64,000 nt of DNA from Polyangiaceae bacterium (GCA_020846005.1 JADLEQ010000035.1:62001-126000), one strand, 5' to 3'. Numbered from the stretch's first letter, positions 16,463 through 25,385 are shown. Program-made: numbers and translations. The notes: a model not told the origin generated them from the sequence alone.

Positions 16463-17551
16463 ATGCACGCCTCAGGCCACCGCGCAGGCGCCGCCATCGC
16501 GGTCGCGGTCGCCGCGATCGGCGCGCTGACGGGGTGCCCGAGCCGGGAGGCCGTCGGGGCGAGCGCGCTCACCGTCCTCGGCGCGGGCGTCGTGAACGAT
16601 CCGCGCAACAAGTCGCTGCGGTTCGACGTGCTGAAGTTCGGGCTGGAGCGCTTCTGCGCGGAGATGCAGCGGGCGGGCGCGGCCGTGAAGCTCGCGGACG
16701 ACCAGCCGGTGATCGGCAGGTTCTTCGCGGACGGGTGCAGCCAGCAGGTGCTGGACGACCCGAAGCGCCAGTCGATCGTGGTGCAGTTCTCCGGCAAGGG
16801 CTACGCGTGGACGAACGTCTCGCGGCGCCTGGGGTTCACCTCCGCGGGGCTGCTGGAGCTGAAGCCGGACTTCAAGGTGCACGACGGAGCGATGTACGTC
16901 TACTTCCGCCCCAAGCAGGTCGACGCCGCGAGCTTCGAGCGGCGGGTCGTCGAGTCGGCGTTCGCGACCGCCGGCGCCGCCGCCGCCGGGGTGGACTTCG
17001 ATCGCGTCGGCCGGCGCATCCTGGCGGGGCAGCTCGCGCGCGGGTTCACCGTGATCCGGATCGACGACTCCGGCGAGACCGACTTCGGCCTCGGGATCAT
17101 CCCGGTGGGCGAGCGACCGTTCCGCCCGTTTCGGGTCGAGCGCTCCGAGCACCGGACGGTCGCGAACGATCGCACCGAGGTGCACAGCCAGCAGCAGGAC
17201 TACATCGGCGCCTTCGAGATCGAGGACGACGACCAGGCCGTGTACCTGAACCTCGTCCTCGAGGGGGCACCGACGGTAGACGTGCTCGTCGTGCAGAAGG
17301 CCATGGGCGACATGATGCTCGAGCGGTACGTCACCGAGGCCGGGCCCGCCAAGCTCCCGGCCGCCCCGTTCCTCGACGACGTGCTCGCGCAGGGGCAGCC
17401 TTTCCGCCGGTACGTGCCGCTGCCGAAGGGCCAGTACTACCTGGTGCTCGACCACTCGCAGGCCGCTGGCAGGAGCCAGCCGCCGCAGGGCCAGCGGGAC
17501 GACCGCGCCGCCCGCGTGGACTACCTCGTGCAGGTCGGGGACGCGCCGTGA
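16463..17551 (+). CDS. Lipoprotein of unknown function
   Basis: 362 residues with a clear lipoprotein signal (IGALTGCPS, Cys about 28). The rest is a soluble domain with alternating beta strands, including VIGRFFADGCSQQVLDD, GAMYVYFRPKQVD and a segment after DYIGAFEIEDDDQAVYLNL that resembles a small beta-sandwich. I do not recognise a family. It lies 40 bases before lepB on the same strand, so the two probably form an operon. Nothing in the residues points to an enzyme. Confidence 0.75.
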   Translation: MHASGHRAGAAIAVAVAAIGALTGCPSREAVGASALTVLGAGVVNDPRNKSLRFDVLKFGLERFCAEMQRAGAAVKLADDQPVIGRFFADGCSQQVLDDPKRQSIVVQFSGKGYAWTNVSRRLGFTSAGLLELKPDFKVHDGAMYVYFRPKQVDAASFERRVVESAFATAGAAAAGVDFDRVGRRILAGQLARGFTVIRIDDSGETDFGLGIIPVGERPFRPFRVERSEHRTVANDRTEVHSQQQDYIGAFEIEDDDQAVYLNLVLEGAPTVDVLVVQKAMGDMMLERYVTEAGPAKLPAAPFLDDVLAQGQPFRRYVPLPKGQYYLVLDHSQAAGRSQPPQGQRDDRAARVDYLVQVGDAP

Positions 17552-17591
17552 CCGCCGCGCCCGGAGCGGCCCCGCGCGCCGGAGTGGACGC

Positions 17592-18989
17592 TTGAGCGAG
17601 CCGCCCGAGCCCGCCGCGCCCGCCGAGCCCGCCGCCCCTCGCGCACCCACGCGCGAGATCGGGCGGGCCGGTCGCGGCCTGTACACCGCCCTCTGGTACT
17701 TCGCCATCCCGTTGGCCCTCGCCTGGGCGTCGGTGCAGGCGCTGTCGTCGCTCCCCGAGGGGGCGGGCGGGGCGCTGGTCGACAAGCTGCGGTTCTTTGT
17801 AGTCGACCAGCCGATCCCGGCGGGCATCGTGTTCTTCACCCTGTTCGACATGGCGATCGTGCGGTTCCGCCATCGGCTCCCGCTCGCGTCGTCGTTCGGC
17901 CTCGCCGGCCGCCCGGGGGTGAGCCCGGGCCTCGGCCGCGAGCTCGAGCAGGCCACGCACCTGCTCGAGGAGGCCGAGACGATCCTCGTCCGCCGGCGCC
18001 GCGACGTGGAGCGCACGCTCCCCGCGGCGGCGCGCGAGGAGCTGGAGGACGCCCTCACCGCGCTCCGGGAGCTCACGGCGGCCGAGAGCGTCACGGAGCA
18101 GCAGGTCGCCGAGGCGCGCCAGCGCACCGGCGCGCTCGTCGGGCGCCACCTCGATCGGTGGCGGAAGGGGGAGATCCGCGAGTACGCGGAGTCGATCGGC
18201 GTCGCGGTCGGGGTCGCGCTGTTGCTCCGGATGTTCGTCGTCGAGGCGTTCAAGATCCCGAGCGGCTCCATGCTGCCGACGCTGCAGATCCAAGATCACA
18301 TCTTCGTGAACAAGTTCGCGTACGGGCCGCTCGTCCCCGGGACGCCGAAGCGGGTGCTCGACCGCATGCCGCCCCAGCGGGGCGACGTGGTCGTCTTCGA
18401 GTACCCGTACCCACCTCCTGGCTTGCGGGGCGACGACTACATCAAGCGGGTCATCGCGCTGGAGGGCGACGTGCTCACCGTGGAGAACGGCCACCCCGTC
18501 CTCAACGGCTGGCGCGTGCCGAGCTGCCGCGTCGGCCCGTATGTCTACCGCGAGGGCGAGGACCGCGACGACCGCCGCGGCATCCTGTACGTGGAGCACC
18601 TGGGCGAGAGCTCGTACCTGACGATGTACCGGCACGAGGACAACGACTTCGGCGGCCGGGAGATCGAGGGACCGTACGCGGTGCAGCCAGGAGAGTTCTG
18701 GGTGCTCGGCGACAACCGCGACAACTCGAGCGACTCGCGGGCGTGGCGGGACGGCCGCGGCGGAGGTGTCCCGTACGCGAACGTGAAGGGCCGGGCGATG
18801 TTCGTCTGGCTGAGCTTCGACAACGAGGGTCGCGTCCCGTTCGACCGGCTCTTCCACCGCGTGATGGGCTCACCCATCCTACCGAAGGGCGCGCCCCCGG
18901 AGACCTTGGCGCGGATCCGGGAGTGCCTCGCCACCCGGCCCGCCGAGACGCTCCCCCCGCCGAGCTCCGCGCCTGCCGCGGCCCGCTGA
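17592..18989 (+). CDS. lepB: Signal peptidase I with long N-terminal extension
   Basis: 465 residues from a TTG start. Cleaves signal peptides of exported proteins on the outer face of the inner membrane. The Ser-Lys dyad is Ser226 in IPSGSMLPTL and Lys285 in DYIKRVIALEGD. The family boxes GDVVVFEYP and GDNRDNSSDSR are present. The first 205 residues are unusual: a Pro/Ala-rich start, two hydrophobic segments (about 30-55 and 75-95) and a charged, probably coiled-coil region before the membrane helix preceding the active site. There is a large insertion between Lys285 and the GDNRDNS box. An alternative start further upstream cannot be excluded. Likely co-transcribed with the lipoprotein gene before it. 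Confidence 0.95.
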   Translation: MSEPPEPAAPAEPAAPRAPTREIGRAGRGLYTALWYFAIPLALAWASVQALSSLPEGAGGALVDKLRFFVVDQPIPAGIVFFTLFDMAIVRFRHRLPLASSFGLAGRPGVSPGLGRELEQATHLLEEAETILVRRRRDVERTLPAAAREELEDALTALRELTAAESVTEQQVAEARQRTGALVGRHLDRWRKGEIREYAESIGVAVGVALLLRMFVVEAFKIPSGSMLPTLQIQDHIFVNKFAYGPLVPGTPKRVLDRMPPQRGDVVVFEYPYPPPGLRGDDYIKRVIALEGDVLTVENGHPVLNGWRVPSCRVGPYVYREGEDRDDRRGILYVEHLGESSYLTMYRHEDNDFGGREIEGPYAVQPGEFWVLGDNRDNSSDSRAWRDGRGGGVPYANVKGRAMFVWLSFDNEGRVPFDRLFHRVMGSPILPKGAPPETLARIRECLATRPAETLPPPSSAPAAAR

Positions 18990-19047
18990 GCGCCAGCGCC
19001 CGGCGAGGCCGGCGTCAGGTGGGCCCAAGCGGCGGGCGGCGGGCGTG

Positions 19048-19120
19048 CCCACACCCAGCGCCCGCGCTCGCGGGCGGGCCCACACCCAGCGCCCGCGCTC
19101 GCGGGCGGGCCCACACCCGC
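19048..19120. repeat. 31-base direct repeat with internal palindrome
   Basis: Two complete identical copies start at 19048 and 19079, and a third partial copy starts at 19110. Each complete unit contains CCCGCGCTCGCGGG, which folds into a hairpin with a two-base loop. A transcriptional stop for lepB or a small mobile palindromic element are both conceivable; no U-tract follows. Confidence 0.8.
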
Positions 19121-19210
19121 GCGGCTCCGCACGCGGCCGGCCTCCCCCCCCGGGCCGGGCGCGAGGCCGGGGCGACCGGCCGAGACGACCGGGCGCCTAG
19201 ACGACCGGGC

Positions 19211-19268
19211 GACGGAGCGCCGCAGCGACGGAGCGCCGCAGCGACGGAGCGCCGGAGCGACGGAGCGG
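19211..19268. repeat. 16-base tandem repeat, about 3.6 copies
   Basis: Units of GACGGAGCGCCGCAGC start at 19211 and 19227. A copy with one substitution starts at 19243 and a partial one at 19259. They are non-coding and immediately precede the promoter-side region of the SH3-like lipoprotein gene. Confidence 0.8.
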
Positions 19269-19344
19269 CACCGAGGTGCGCGGCGGAGGGCGTTCCCAGC
19301 AGGTCACCGCTGGGGTAGGGTGCGGGTTCGTCGAGGAGAGCACC

Positions 19345-19974
19345 ATGGGACGGAATGTCGAGAGATTCATGATCGGAGCGTCGGCCGCGGTGGTCGTGGC
19401 GGCCCTCGTGGCCTGCAAGAAGGACGAGCCGGCGCCGGCACCGGTGGCGTCCGCGCCCGCCGTGACGGCGGAGGCGACCGCGAGCGCGTCCGCGGCCCCT
19501 GCGAAGGACGACGGCGTCAAGCGCTACACCGACAAGGAGACGGTCGAGAGCGGCACCGTCCGCGTCGCCATCGACCAGCTCCGCGTCTACAAGGAGGCGG
19601 ACGCCGCGACGCCCCACATCGCGACCCTCAGCAAGGGTACCTTCGTCAACCGCAAGGCGCGGTACGGCAACTTCCTCCTGATCGAGTACCCGTCCGCGCC
19701 GGGCACCTTGTCGCCGGGCTGGATCCAGGCGTCGTTCGCGTCCGACAAGGTCGAGAAGATCGATCCCAAGGACGTCGCCAATCAGGACGCCGGAGTCGTC
19801 GTCACGCCGCCGCCCCCCACGTCCGCGTCGGCGCCGCCCCCGCCCTCGGCGTCCGCGCCCCCCACGCCCAGCGCCACCACGGCGCCGCCCCCGAGCGCGA
19901 GCATCAACGTCCGCGTCCCGCGGCTGGGCCGCGTGCCCCCGCCGCCCAACGCGTCCCCGCCTCGCCCGCAGTGA
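19345..19974 (+). CDS. SH3-like lipoprotein
   Basis: 209 residues from the ATG at 19345, supported by GAGGAG seven bases upstream. The lipoprotein signal ends [12 protein letters not shown] compact domain of about 70 residues ([15 protein letters not shown] to GWIQASFA) has the strand pattern and the lead-in LRVYKEAD typical of bacterial SH3-like domains that bind peptidoglycan or protein ligands. The C-terminal third is a Pro/Ala/Ser-rich tail. It lies 22 bases upstream of kbl, but the products are unlikely to work together. The SH3 call is by pattern only. Confidence 0.7.
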   Translation: MGRNVERFMIGASAAVVVAALVACKKDEPAPAPVASAPAVTAEATASASAAPAKDDGVKRYTDKETVESGTVRVAIDQLRVYKEADAATPHIATLSKGTFVNRKARYGNFLLIEYPSAPGTLSPGWIQASFASDKVEKIDPKDVANQDAGVVVTPPPPTSASAPPPPSASAPPTPSATTAPPPSASINVRVPRLGRVPPPPNASPPRPQ

Positions 19975-19996
19975 CCGCCCCCACCGAGGCTCGGAG

Positions 19997-21193
19997 ATGA
20001 GGCCCTGGGAGCGCGCTCGCGCGGTGTATGCCGCGGAGCTTGAGGCGATCCGCGACGCCGGCCTGGAGAAGCACGAGCGCGTGATCGCGACGCCGCAAGG
20101 CGCCGCGATCCGCGCCGACGGCCAGGACGTCGTCAACTTCTGCGCCAACAACTACCTCGGGCTGTCGAGTCACCCGGAGGTGGTCGCGGCCGCCCAGCGC
20201 GCGCTCATCTCCCACGGGTACGGGATGAGCAGCGTCCGCTTCATCTGCGGGACGCAGGATCTGCACCGCCAGCTCGAGCAGCGGCTCTCGGCGTTCTTCG
20301 GCACCGAGGACACCATCCTCTACTCCTCGTGCTTCGACGCGAACGGCGGCCTGTTCGAGACGCTGCTCGGCGCCGAGGACGCCGTCATCAGCGACGCGCT
20401 GAACCACGCGAGCATCATCGACGGCATCCGCCTCTGCAAGGCGGACCGCCACCGCTACGCCAACGGCGACCTCGCGGAGCTCGAGGCGTGCCTCGTCGCG
20501 ACGCGCGACAAGCGCCTGCGCCTGATCGCGACGGACGGCGTCTTCAGCATGGACGGCTACCTGGCGAAGCTCGACGCCATCTGCGATCTCGCCGAGCGAC
20601 ACGACGCGCTCGTCATGGTGGACGACTCCCACGCGACGGGCTTCGTCGGCCCGACGGGCCGTGGCACGCCGGAGCACCACGGCGTGATGGCGCGCGTCGA
20701 CGTGATGACGAGCACGCTGGGCAAGGCGCTCGGCGGCGCGAGCGGCGGCTTCACGACCGGCCGGCGAGAGCTCATCTCGCTCCTGCGCCAGCGGTCGCGG
20801 CCGTACCTGTTCTCGAATTCGCTGGCGCCCGCCATCGCGGGGGCGAGCCTCGCCGTCCTCGACCTGCTCGAGCGGAGCGGCGAGCTCCGCGAGCGCGTGA
20901 TGTCGAACGCGCGACGCTTCCGTGACGGGATGAGCCGCGCGGGGTTCGAGCTGCGCGAGGGATCGCACCCGATCGTCCCGGTCATGATCGGAGACGCGCG
21001 CCGGGCCGCCGAGCTCGCCCACGCGCTGCTGGCGGACGGTATCTATGTGATCGGCTTCTCGTATCCGGTCGTCCCGAAGGGCGCGGCCCGGATCCGCGTG
21101 CAGCTCTCCGCGCAGCACACGCCCGAGCAGGTCGAGCAGGCCATCGCCGCCTTCGGCCGGCGCGGCCGCGAGCTCGGCGTGCTCCCCGGCTGA
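19997..21193 (+). CDS. kbl: Glycine C-acetyltransferase (2-amino-3-ketobutyrate CoA ligase)
   Basis: 398 residues, full length for the alpha-oxoamine synthase family. A PLP enzyme that cleaves 2-amino-3-ketobutyrate with CoA to glycine and acetyl-CoA in threonine breakdown. Signatures are [50 protein letters not shown] and the Schiff-base lysine Lys243 in [13 protein letters not shown]. The GTPEHHGV and [11 protein letters not shown] segments match Kbl better than KAS, HemA or BioF. The partner threonine dehydrogenase (tdh) is not in the window. Confidence 0.95.
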   Translation: MRPWERARAVYAAELEAIRDAGLEKHERVIATPQGAAIRADGQDVVNFCANNYLGLSSHPEVVAAAQRALISHGYGMSSVRFICGTQDLHRQLEQRLSAFFGTEDTILYSSCFDANGGLFETLLGAEDAVISDALNHASIIDGIRLCKADRHRYANGDLAELEACLVATRDKRLRLIATDGVFSMDGYLAKLDAICDLAERHDALVMVDDSHATGFVGPTGRGTPEHHGVMARVDVMTSTLGKALGGASGGFTTGRRELISLLRQRSRPYLFSNSLAPAIAGASLAVLDLLERSGELRERVMSNARRFRDGMSRAGFELREGSHPIVPVMIGDARRAAELAHALLADGIYVIGFSYPVVPKGAARIRVQLSAQHTPEQVEQAIAAFGRRGRELGVLPG

Positions 21194-21403
21194 CACCGGG
21201 TGCAGTAGGCGCGTGTCGGCCCGCGTCGACGCCCAGGGTCACCCCGCCGGAGTCGGAACCGAGCTTCGATCCGGCCGCGCCTGCTGCGGCGCTCCGCCCC
21301 GATCGGCCGAAGCACAGCGGCGTGCTCGGCGGCACCGGGGAGGCCCGTGCACTCCGACAGACCACGCGCTATGGGAAGCCGAACTCGTGACGGAGGCCTC
21401 CCG

Positions 21404-22924
21404 ATGAACCCGCCCGCGATCGTGTTGTCCGTGAACCCGTCCCGGCGCGCGCTGCGCTGGCTCGCCAGCGCCGTCGCCCTCGCGGCGGCGAGCGCGGTCG
21501 TCGCCTGCGGCGAGGGTACGGGCGCGTCCAAGCCGAAGGGCACCGGCGGAACAGACGGTGGAGACGGCGGAGGCGGCGCCGCCGGCAGCGGAGCGATCGA
21601 CTCGTTCCCCTACACCCCCGCCGGCTGCGGCTACACGGTTGCGCCGCCGGACGTAGCCGAGTCGGCGGGCAACACCGACACCTTCGGAGCGGACGCCACT
21701 CCCCGATACCTCCACTCGAGCTGGCCGGGCGAGACCCACACGGGCTTCGCGGTCAACTGGGTCACCGATCTCGACACGCTCGCAACGCAGATGCTCATCG
21801 GCAAGGAGCGGACGGCGGTCGAAGGGGCCGATGCAGCGTCTGCCGGCGTGACGCTCCAGTACGGCCACACCATGCTCTACGGCAGTGTGCTCTTTGCTGA
21901 TTCGAAGCAGCGAGCCCACGAGGTCCACGTGTGCGGTCTCGATGCGGACACGACCTACTACTACAAGGTCGGCGGCCCCGGTCACTGGAGCCAGACCTAC
22001 GAGTTCTCCACCGCGCCGACCCCTGGGACGGCCGCACCCTTCAAGTTCGCAGTCCTGGGAGACTCGCGGAGCGGCCCGGAGATCTACGCACAAATCCAGA
22101 AGGCCGCGTTCGATGAAGGCGCGGACTTCCAGCTGTTCAGCGGCGACTTCGTCGACAACACCCAGAACCAGAGCCAGTGGGAGGCGCTGTTCGGCGGGGC
22201 TTCCAGCGGCTTCGCCGTCCAAGACGCGCTCGCCCAGCGACCGATGATGCCGGCCAACGGCAACCACGACAACCTCTCTGCCTACTACAACGGGCTGATG
22301 GCGCTGCCGCAGGACGTGAGTCAGGGGGAGAGCGCGCAGGGCGAGGAGTGGTACTCGTTCGACTATGCGAACGCGCACTTCGTCGTCGTGAACAGCGAGT
22401 CGCCGGCGGCGACACTGACAACGCAGCGCGAGTGGATGCGCGCCGATCTCGCGAAGGTCGACCGGGCAGAGACGCCCTGGATCTTCGTCTCCTTCCACAC
22501 GCCCACGTATTCGTGCGCGTCGACGCACGAGGGCGACCAACTGCCCATCCGTGCGGCCTGGCAGCCGGTGTTCGATGAGTTCGAGGTCGACTTCGTGCTG
22601 ATGGGCCACGTCCACAACTACCAGCGCACGGTCCCGATCCGAGGTTTCCAGCCGGGCGGGACGGAGGGGCAGGTGGCCGCGAAGGGAGCGAACGACGTGC
22701 CGGTCATCGATGGCGCCGGCAAAGCGAGCGGCACCCTCTACGTCCTCTCGGCCGGTGCGGGAGGCGACCTCTACGGCGTCAAGCCCGCGAGCGAGTGCTA
22801 TTTCGCCTCCAAGACTGAGGAGACGAACAACTGGGGGCTGTTCGCCTTGGATGGCAAGCAGGTCGCGTTCACCGCGTACAAGCTCGACGGCTCGGTGATG
22901 GATCAGCTCACGTTCACGAAATGA
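21404..22924 (+). CDS. Purple-acid-phosphatase-like metallophosphoesterase lipoprotein
   Basis: 506 residues from the ATG at 21404, preceded by GGAGG. The signal peptide ends in a lipobox (SAVVAC) and is followed by a Gly-rich spacer. An N-terminal beta domain (about 80-210, with VHVCGLDADTTYYYKVGG) matches the fibronectin-like domain of purple acid phosphatases. The catalytic domain has the metal motifs in order: VLGDSRSG, SGDFVDN, NGNHDN, VSFHTP and MGHVHNYQR. It likely hydrolyses phosphomonoesters outside the cytoplasm. Its stop overlaps the next start as ATGA, placing it first in a five-gene coupled run. Third-position GC is slightly lower than in neighbours, which may indicate transfer. 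Confidence 0.88.
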   Translation: MNPPAIVLSVNPSRRALRWLASAVALAAASAVVACGEGTGASKPKGTGGTDGGDGGGGAAGSGAIDSFPYTPAGCGYTVAPPDVAESAGNTDTFGADATPRYLHSSWPGETHTGFAVNWVTDLDTLATQMLIGKERTAVEGADAASAGVTLQYGHTMLYGSVLFADSKQRAHEVHVCGLDADTTYYYKVGGPGHWSQTYEFSTAPTPGTAAPFKFAVLGDSRSGPEIYAQIQKAAFDEGADFQLFSGDFVDNTQNQSQWEALFGGASSGFAVQDALAQRPMMPANGNHDNLSAYYNGLMALPQDVSQGESAQGEEWYSFDYANAHFVVVNSESPAATLTTQREWMRADLAKVDRAETPWIFVSFHTPTYSCASTHEGDQLPIRAAWQPVFDEFEVDFVLMGHVHNYQRTVPIRGFQPGGTEGQVAAKGANDVPVIDGAGKASGTLYVLSAGAGGDLYGVKPASECYFASKTEETNNWGLFALDGKQVAFTAYKLDGSVMDQLTFTK

Positions 22925-23919
22925 TCCCGCGCCTCGTGGCGTGGCTCACCCTGGCCCTCGGGCTGATGGCGGGGCACGCCCGAGCCGAGACGCAGACCGA
23001 TCTCGTGCGCGCCGCGGAGCGGGCGGAGCGCGCGCTCCGGTTCCGCGAGGCGCTCGGGGCATGGCGAGAGGCGGCGAGCGCCGAGCCGGGCACGCGCCTG
23101 GGGGCGCGCGCCAGGGCTCGCGCGGAGTACCTGGCGGCCCGCCAGGAGGGAGACTTCGCTCCGCTCGTCGCGCTGGAGCAGATGCGGCGGCGCCCGCAGG
23201 GTGAGGTCCGAGCGCCGCTGGTCGAGGCCTTCACCGAGGAGGTCGAGGCGATGCCGCGGGGGCGGGTCCGAGTGGAGGCGAGGGGGGTCGTCGCCGAGGC
23301 CTGGCTCCGCTCGCTGAAGGAGCCGCGCCGCGCCGTCACCGCGTTCGAGGCTTGGATCGCAGAGCCCGGGATCGAGTCCGGAGAAGAGAAGCTCGCGGTG
23401 CTCGGCCTCGCGCAGGCGCGCGCCGAGCTCGGCGAGTACTCGGCGTCGTTCGAGCTCCTGCGGGAGGCGGGCCTCGATCGGCTCATCGTCGCGAGCCGGC
23501 TCCGCGTCGCCAGCGTCCGCGGCTGGGCCACTCCGCTCGCGATCGCCGCCATCGCCGGGTTCATCGCCGCCGGGCTGTGGCTCGGCGGCCGGCGCCTCCT
23601 CCGCCGCGCCACGTGGACGCGAGCGTTCGCGCCTGCGCGGCTGGCGGTGGGCGCGTGGGCGCTCGGGGTGCCGCTCGCGCTGGCGTGGCTGCACCGCTAC
23701 GAGACGTGGCGCGGGCTCTCGCTCGCGCTCCCGCTGATGGCGGCGCTGCTCGCCGGGGCGTCGGTGTTCGGCGCCGCGCTCGGCGCGGCCGCGCCTCCGC
23801 GACGCTACGGCCTGGGGCTCTCGGTGCTCGGTGTCGCCGCGCAGGTCGGAGCGTTCTACCTCGGGCTCGACTCGCGCGACGGGCTGGTCCCCCTCGCGCT
23901 CGCGCTGAGGCTCGTCTGA
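22921..23919 (+). CDS. TPR-like protein with four C-terminal membrane helices
   Basis: 332 residues. The start overlaps the phosphatase stop by four bases. A cleavable signal peptide (WLTLALGLMAGHARA) leads to a helical, Arg/Ala-rich extracytoplasmic region of about 170 residues with TPR-like units (RALRFREALGAWREAASAEP). Then come at least four membrane segments between residues 200 and 325 (TPLAIAAIAGFIAAGLWLGG, LAVGAWALGVPLALAWL, LPLMAALLAGASVFGAALG, LSVLGVAAQVGAFYLGL). I do not recognise the family. The coupling to a secreted phosphatase and three small membrane proteins suggests a membrane complex; this is inference. Confidence 0.75.
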   Translation: MIPRLVAWLTLALGLMAGHARAETQTDLVRAAERAERALRFREALGAWREAASAEPGTRLGARARARAEYLAARQEGDFAPLVALEQMRRRPQGEVRAPLVEAFTEEVEAMPRGRVRVEARGVVAEAWLRSLKEPRRAVTAFEAWIAEPGIESGEEKLAVLGLAQARAELGEYSASFELLREAGLDRLIVASRLRVASVRGWATPLAIAAIAGFIAAGLWLGGRRLLRRATWTRAFAPARLAVGAWALGVPLALAWLHRYETWRGLSLALPLMAALLAGASVFGAALGAAAPPRRYGLGLSVLGVAAQVGAFYLGLDSRDGLVPLALALRLV

Positions 23920-24116
23920 TGCGATCAGGGTCACCCGGCGCACCTTCGCAGCGCCCACGGTCGAACGGCTCGAGCGACGCCACCATCCTGACGCTCGTGG
24001 GGCTCACGCTGATCGGCGCGTGCGCGCTCACAGCGCTCGCGCTGGGCAGAGGCCGCGCCCGCCCGGAGCCGCCCGAGCTGCCCCCGGATCCGGAGGAGCG
24101 TGAGCGCCGCGACTGA
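23919..24116 (+). CDS. Small single-span membrane protein
   Basis: 65 residues. The ATG overlaps the preceding stop as TGATG. It has a Ser/Arg-rich N-terminus, one hydrophobic helix (ILTLVGLTLIGACALTALAL) and a Pro/Glu/Arg-rich tail ending PDPEERERRD. Its size and layout recall small accessory subunits of membrane complexes, but no family is recognised. The overlaps on both sides and the GC-rich third positions support translation. Confidence 0.65.
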   Translation: MRSGSPGAPSQRPRSNGSSDATILTLVGLTLIGACALTALALGRGRARPEPPELPPDPEERERRD

Positions 24117-24450
24117 CCGCGCCGCCGCCGCCCGCGTCGAGCGCCGCGAGCGGATCGCCATCGGCGGCCTCGTCCTCGCGTGGGTGACGCCCTCGACGTA
24201 CGCGGCGCAGCGCGTCTTGGAGGTCGCGCTCGGTGAGGCCGGGAGCCCAGCGATGGTGCTGCGCGCGGTGCACACGATGTACTACTGGCGAGCGGGCGTC
24301 GCGCTCTGGTGGGGCATCACCGCGGCGGTGCTCGCCGCCGCGTGGCTCGAGCGGCGGCCGCAGCACCTGGCACCGGCAGGCCGATGGTTGGGGTACTTGC
24401 TCCCGCTCACCGCGGCGATCGTGCTGATCGTGAGCTTCGCGCTGCCATGA
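24100..24450 (+). CDS. Small membrane protein, three predicted helices
   Basis: 116 residues from a GTG start overlapping the previous gene by 17 bases. After a charged N-terminus it has about three membrane helices (IAIGGLVLAWVTPSTYAA, YWRAGVALWWGITAAVLAAAW, WLGYLLPLTAAIVLIVSFAL). One loop carries His and Tyr residues in VLRAVHTMYYWRAG. It is unrecognised. It ends in ATGA overlap with the following gene, so the run remains translationally coupled. Confidence 0.65.
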   Translation: MSAATDRAAAARVERRERIAIGGLVLAWVTPSTYAAQRVLEVALGEAGSPAMVLRAVHTMYYWRAGVALWWGITAAVLAAAWLERRPQHLAPAGRWLGYLLPLTAAIVLIVSFALP

Positions 24451-24884
24451 TGCTCGATCGGATCCTCCAGGCAGTGCATGGGCACCTCGGCGTCCTCACC
24501 GCGGCCGCGCTGCTGCACCCTGCCCTCCTCCTCCGCGCGGGCAAGCCGCTCGGGCGACGCAACGTGTGGAGCGTCGCCCTCTCGACCGCCTTCGCCGTCT
24601 CGGCGTGGGCGAGCGGCGCCTGGATCTACGCCGGGTACCGCGCGCTGGTGAAGCGCCCGCTCTTCCTGGCGAGCGAGCGGGCGGGGCTGCTCTTCGAGAC
24701 GAAGGAGCACCTCGCGGTGCTCGTCGTGGGCTTCGCCGCCGGCGCGTGCGTGGCGGCGCTGCTCGCGCCCCGCGAGGCGGCTGGCCTCCGTCGCACGGCG
24801 GCCGTCGCCTACGCCGCCGCGGCGCTCGTCTGCCTCATCGTCTCGGCGCTCGGCACCTGGGTCACGGCGATCCGCGGCTTCTAG
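24447..24884 (+). CDS. Four-helix membrane protein with paired histidines
   Basis: 145 residues from the first of two adjacent ATGs. Helix 1 (VHGHLGVLTAAALLHPALLL) contains three histidines and helix 3 begins TKEHLAVLVVGFAAGACVAAL. Two more helices lie at VWSVALSTAFAVSAWASGAWIY and VAYAAAALVCLIVSALGTW. Histidines facing each other from helices 1 and 3 would suit b-type heme or metal binding, but this is inference and no family is recognised. Last gene of the run starting at 21404. Its stop overlaps the stop of the convergent gene. Confidence 0.68.
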   Translation: MMLDRILQAVHGHLGVLTAAALLHPALLLRAGKPLGRRNVWSVALSTAFAVSAWASGAWIYAGYRALVKRPLFLASERAGLLFETKEHLAVLVVGFAAGACVAALLAPREAAGLRRTAAVAYAAAALVCLIVSALGTWVTAIRGF

Positions 24885-25342
24885 CCGGGCTCCCGGGAAG
24901 GAGGCGGCGCGCCGAGGCGTACGCCTGCGTTGAGACCGAAGATGCGCGCGCGGCGGCCGCGCACGAACGTCACGATCACGGCGGTGACCCACGCGAAGAA
25001 GACCGTGCCGCTCACGACGTACGGGACCCACCCCACCCCAGCGGCTGCGGCCGCCGCCACCGCGGCCGGCGCCTGGAACCGCTCCACGAGCCCGACGATC
25101 GCCTTGAACACGCAGGCCGTGCTCCCAAGCCGGTAGGCCGACACCTCGCGGCGCTGCCACTCCGCGAAGCTCGCGGCGTCCACCCCCGGATGATCCGCGA
25201 GGACCTGCCGGCGCGCGTCGAGCAGGCGCACCGTGTAGATGACGGCGAGGACCGCCGCGAGCACGTCGAAGATCACGGCGCGATGGTGGCGCGGAACGCG
25301 CCGCTCCGCCACCGGGCGCGAACGTCGCACGAAGCGCGGCAC
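24881..25342 (-). CDS. Small membrane protein of unknown function
   Basis: 153 residues. It has a basic N-terminus, then hydrophobic helices near VIFDVLAAVLAVIYTV, in the Ala-rich segment around AAAGVGWVPYV, and VVSGTVFFAWVTAVIVTFV. A conserved-looking amphipathic loop (DAASFAEWQRREVSAYRLGS) lies between. I do not recognise it. An internal start at about 25275 would remove the Arg-rich leader. It converges on the operon at 21404-24884 with stops sharing CTAG. Confidence 0.6.
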   Translation of the reverse strand: MPRFVRRSRPVAERRVPRHHRAVIFDVLAAVLAVIYTVRLLDARRQVLADHPGVDAASFAEWQRREVSAYRLGSTACVFKAIVGLVERFQAPAAVAAAAAAGVGWVPYVVSGTVFFAWVTAVIVTFVRGRRARIFGLNAGVRLGAPPPSREPG

Positions 25343-25385
25343 CCCGGCGCTTGCCGCGCGCGCTGGCGTGTGTCATCCGGGCGCG

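Larger units (their letters stand above)
18990..19344. other. Intergenic region with two tandem repeat families
   Basis: 355 bases without a gene, between lepB and the SH3-like lipoprotein. It contains a 31-base repeat with an internal hairpin and a 16-base repeat, both listed separately. A GAGGAG ribosome-binding site lies at 19333-19338, just before the ATG at 19345. No promoter consensus was seen. Confidence 0.6.

Noticed and set aside
19048-19120. Possible CRISPR array
   Set aside because: Only two full copies directly abutting, with no unique spacers; it is a tandem repeat.
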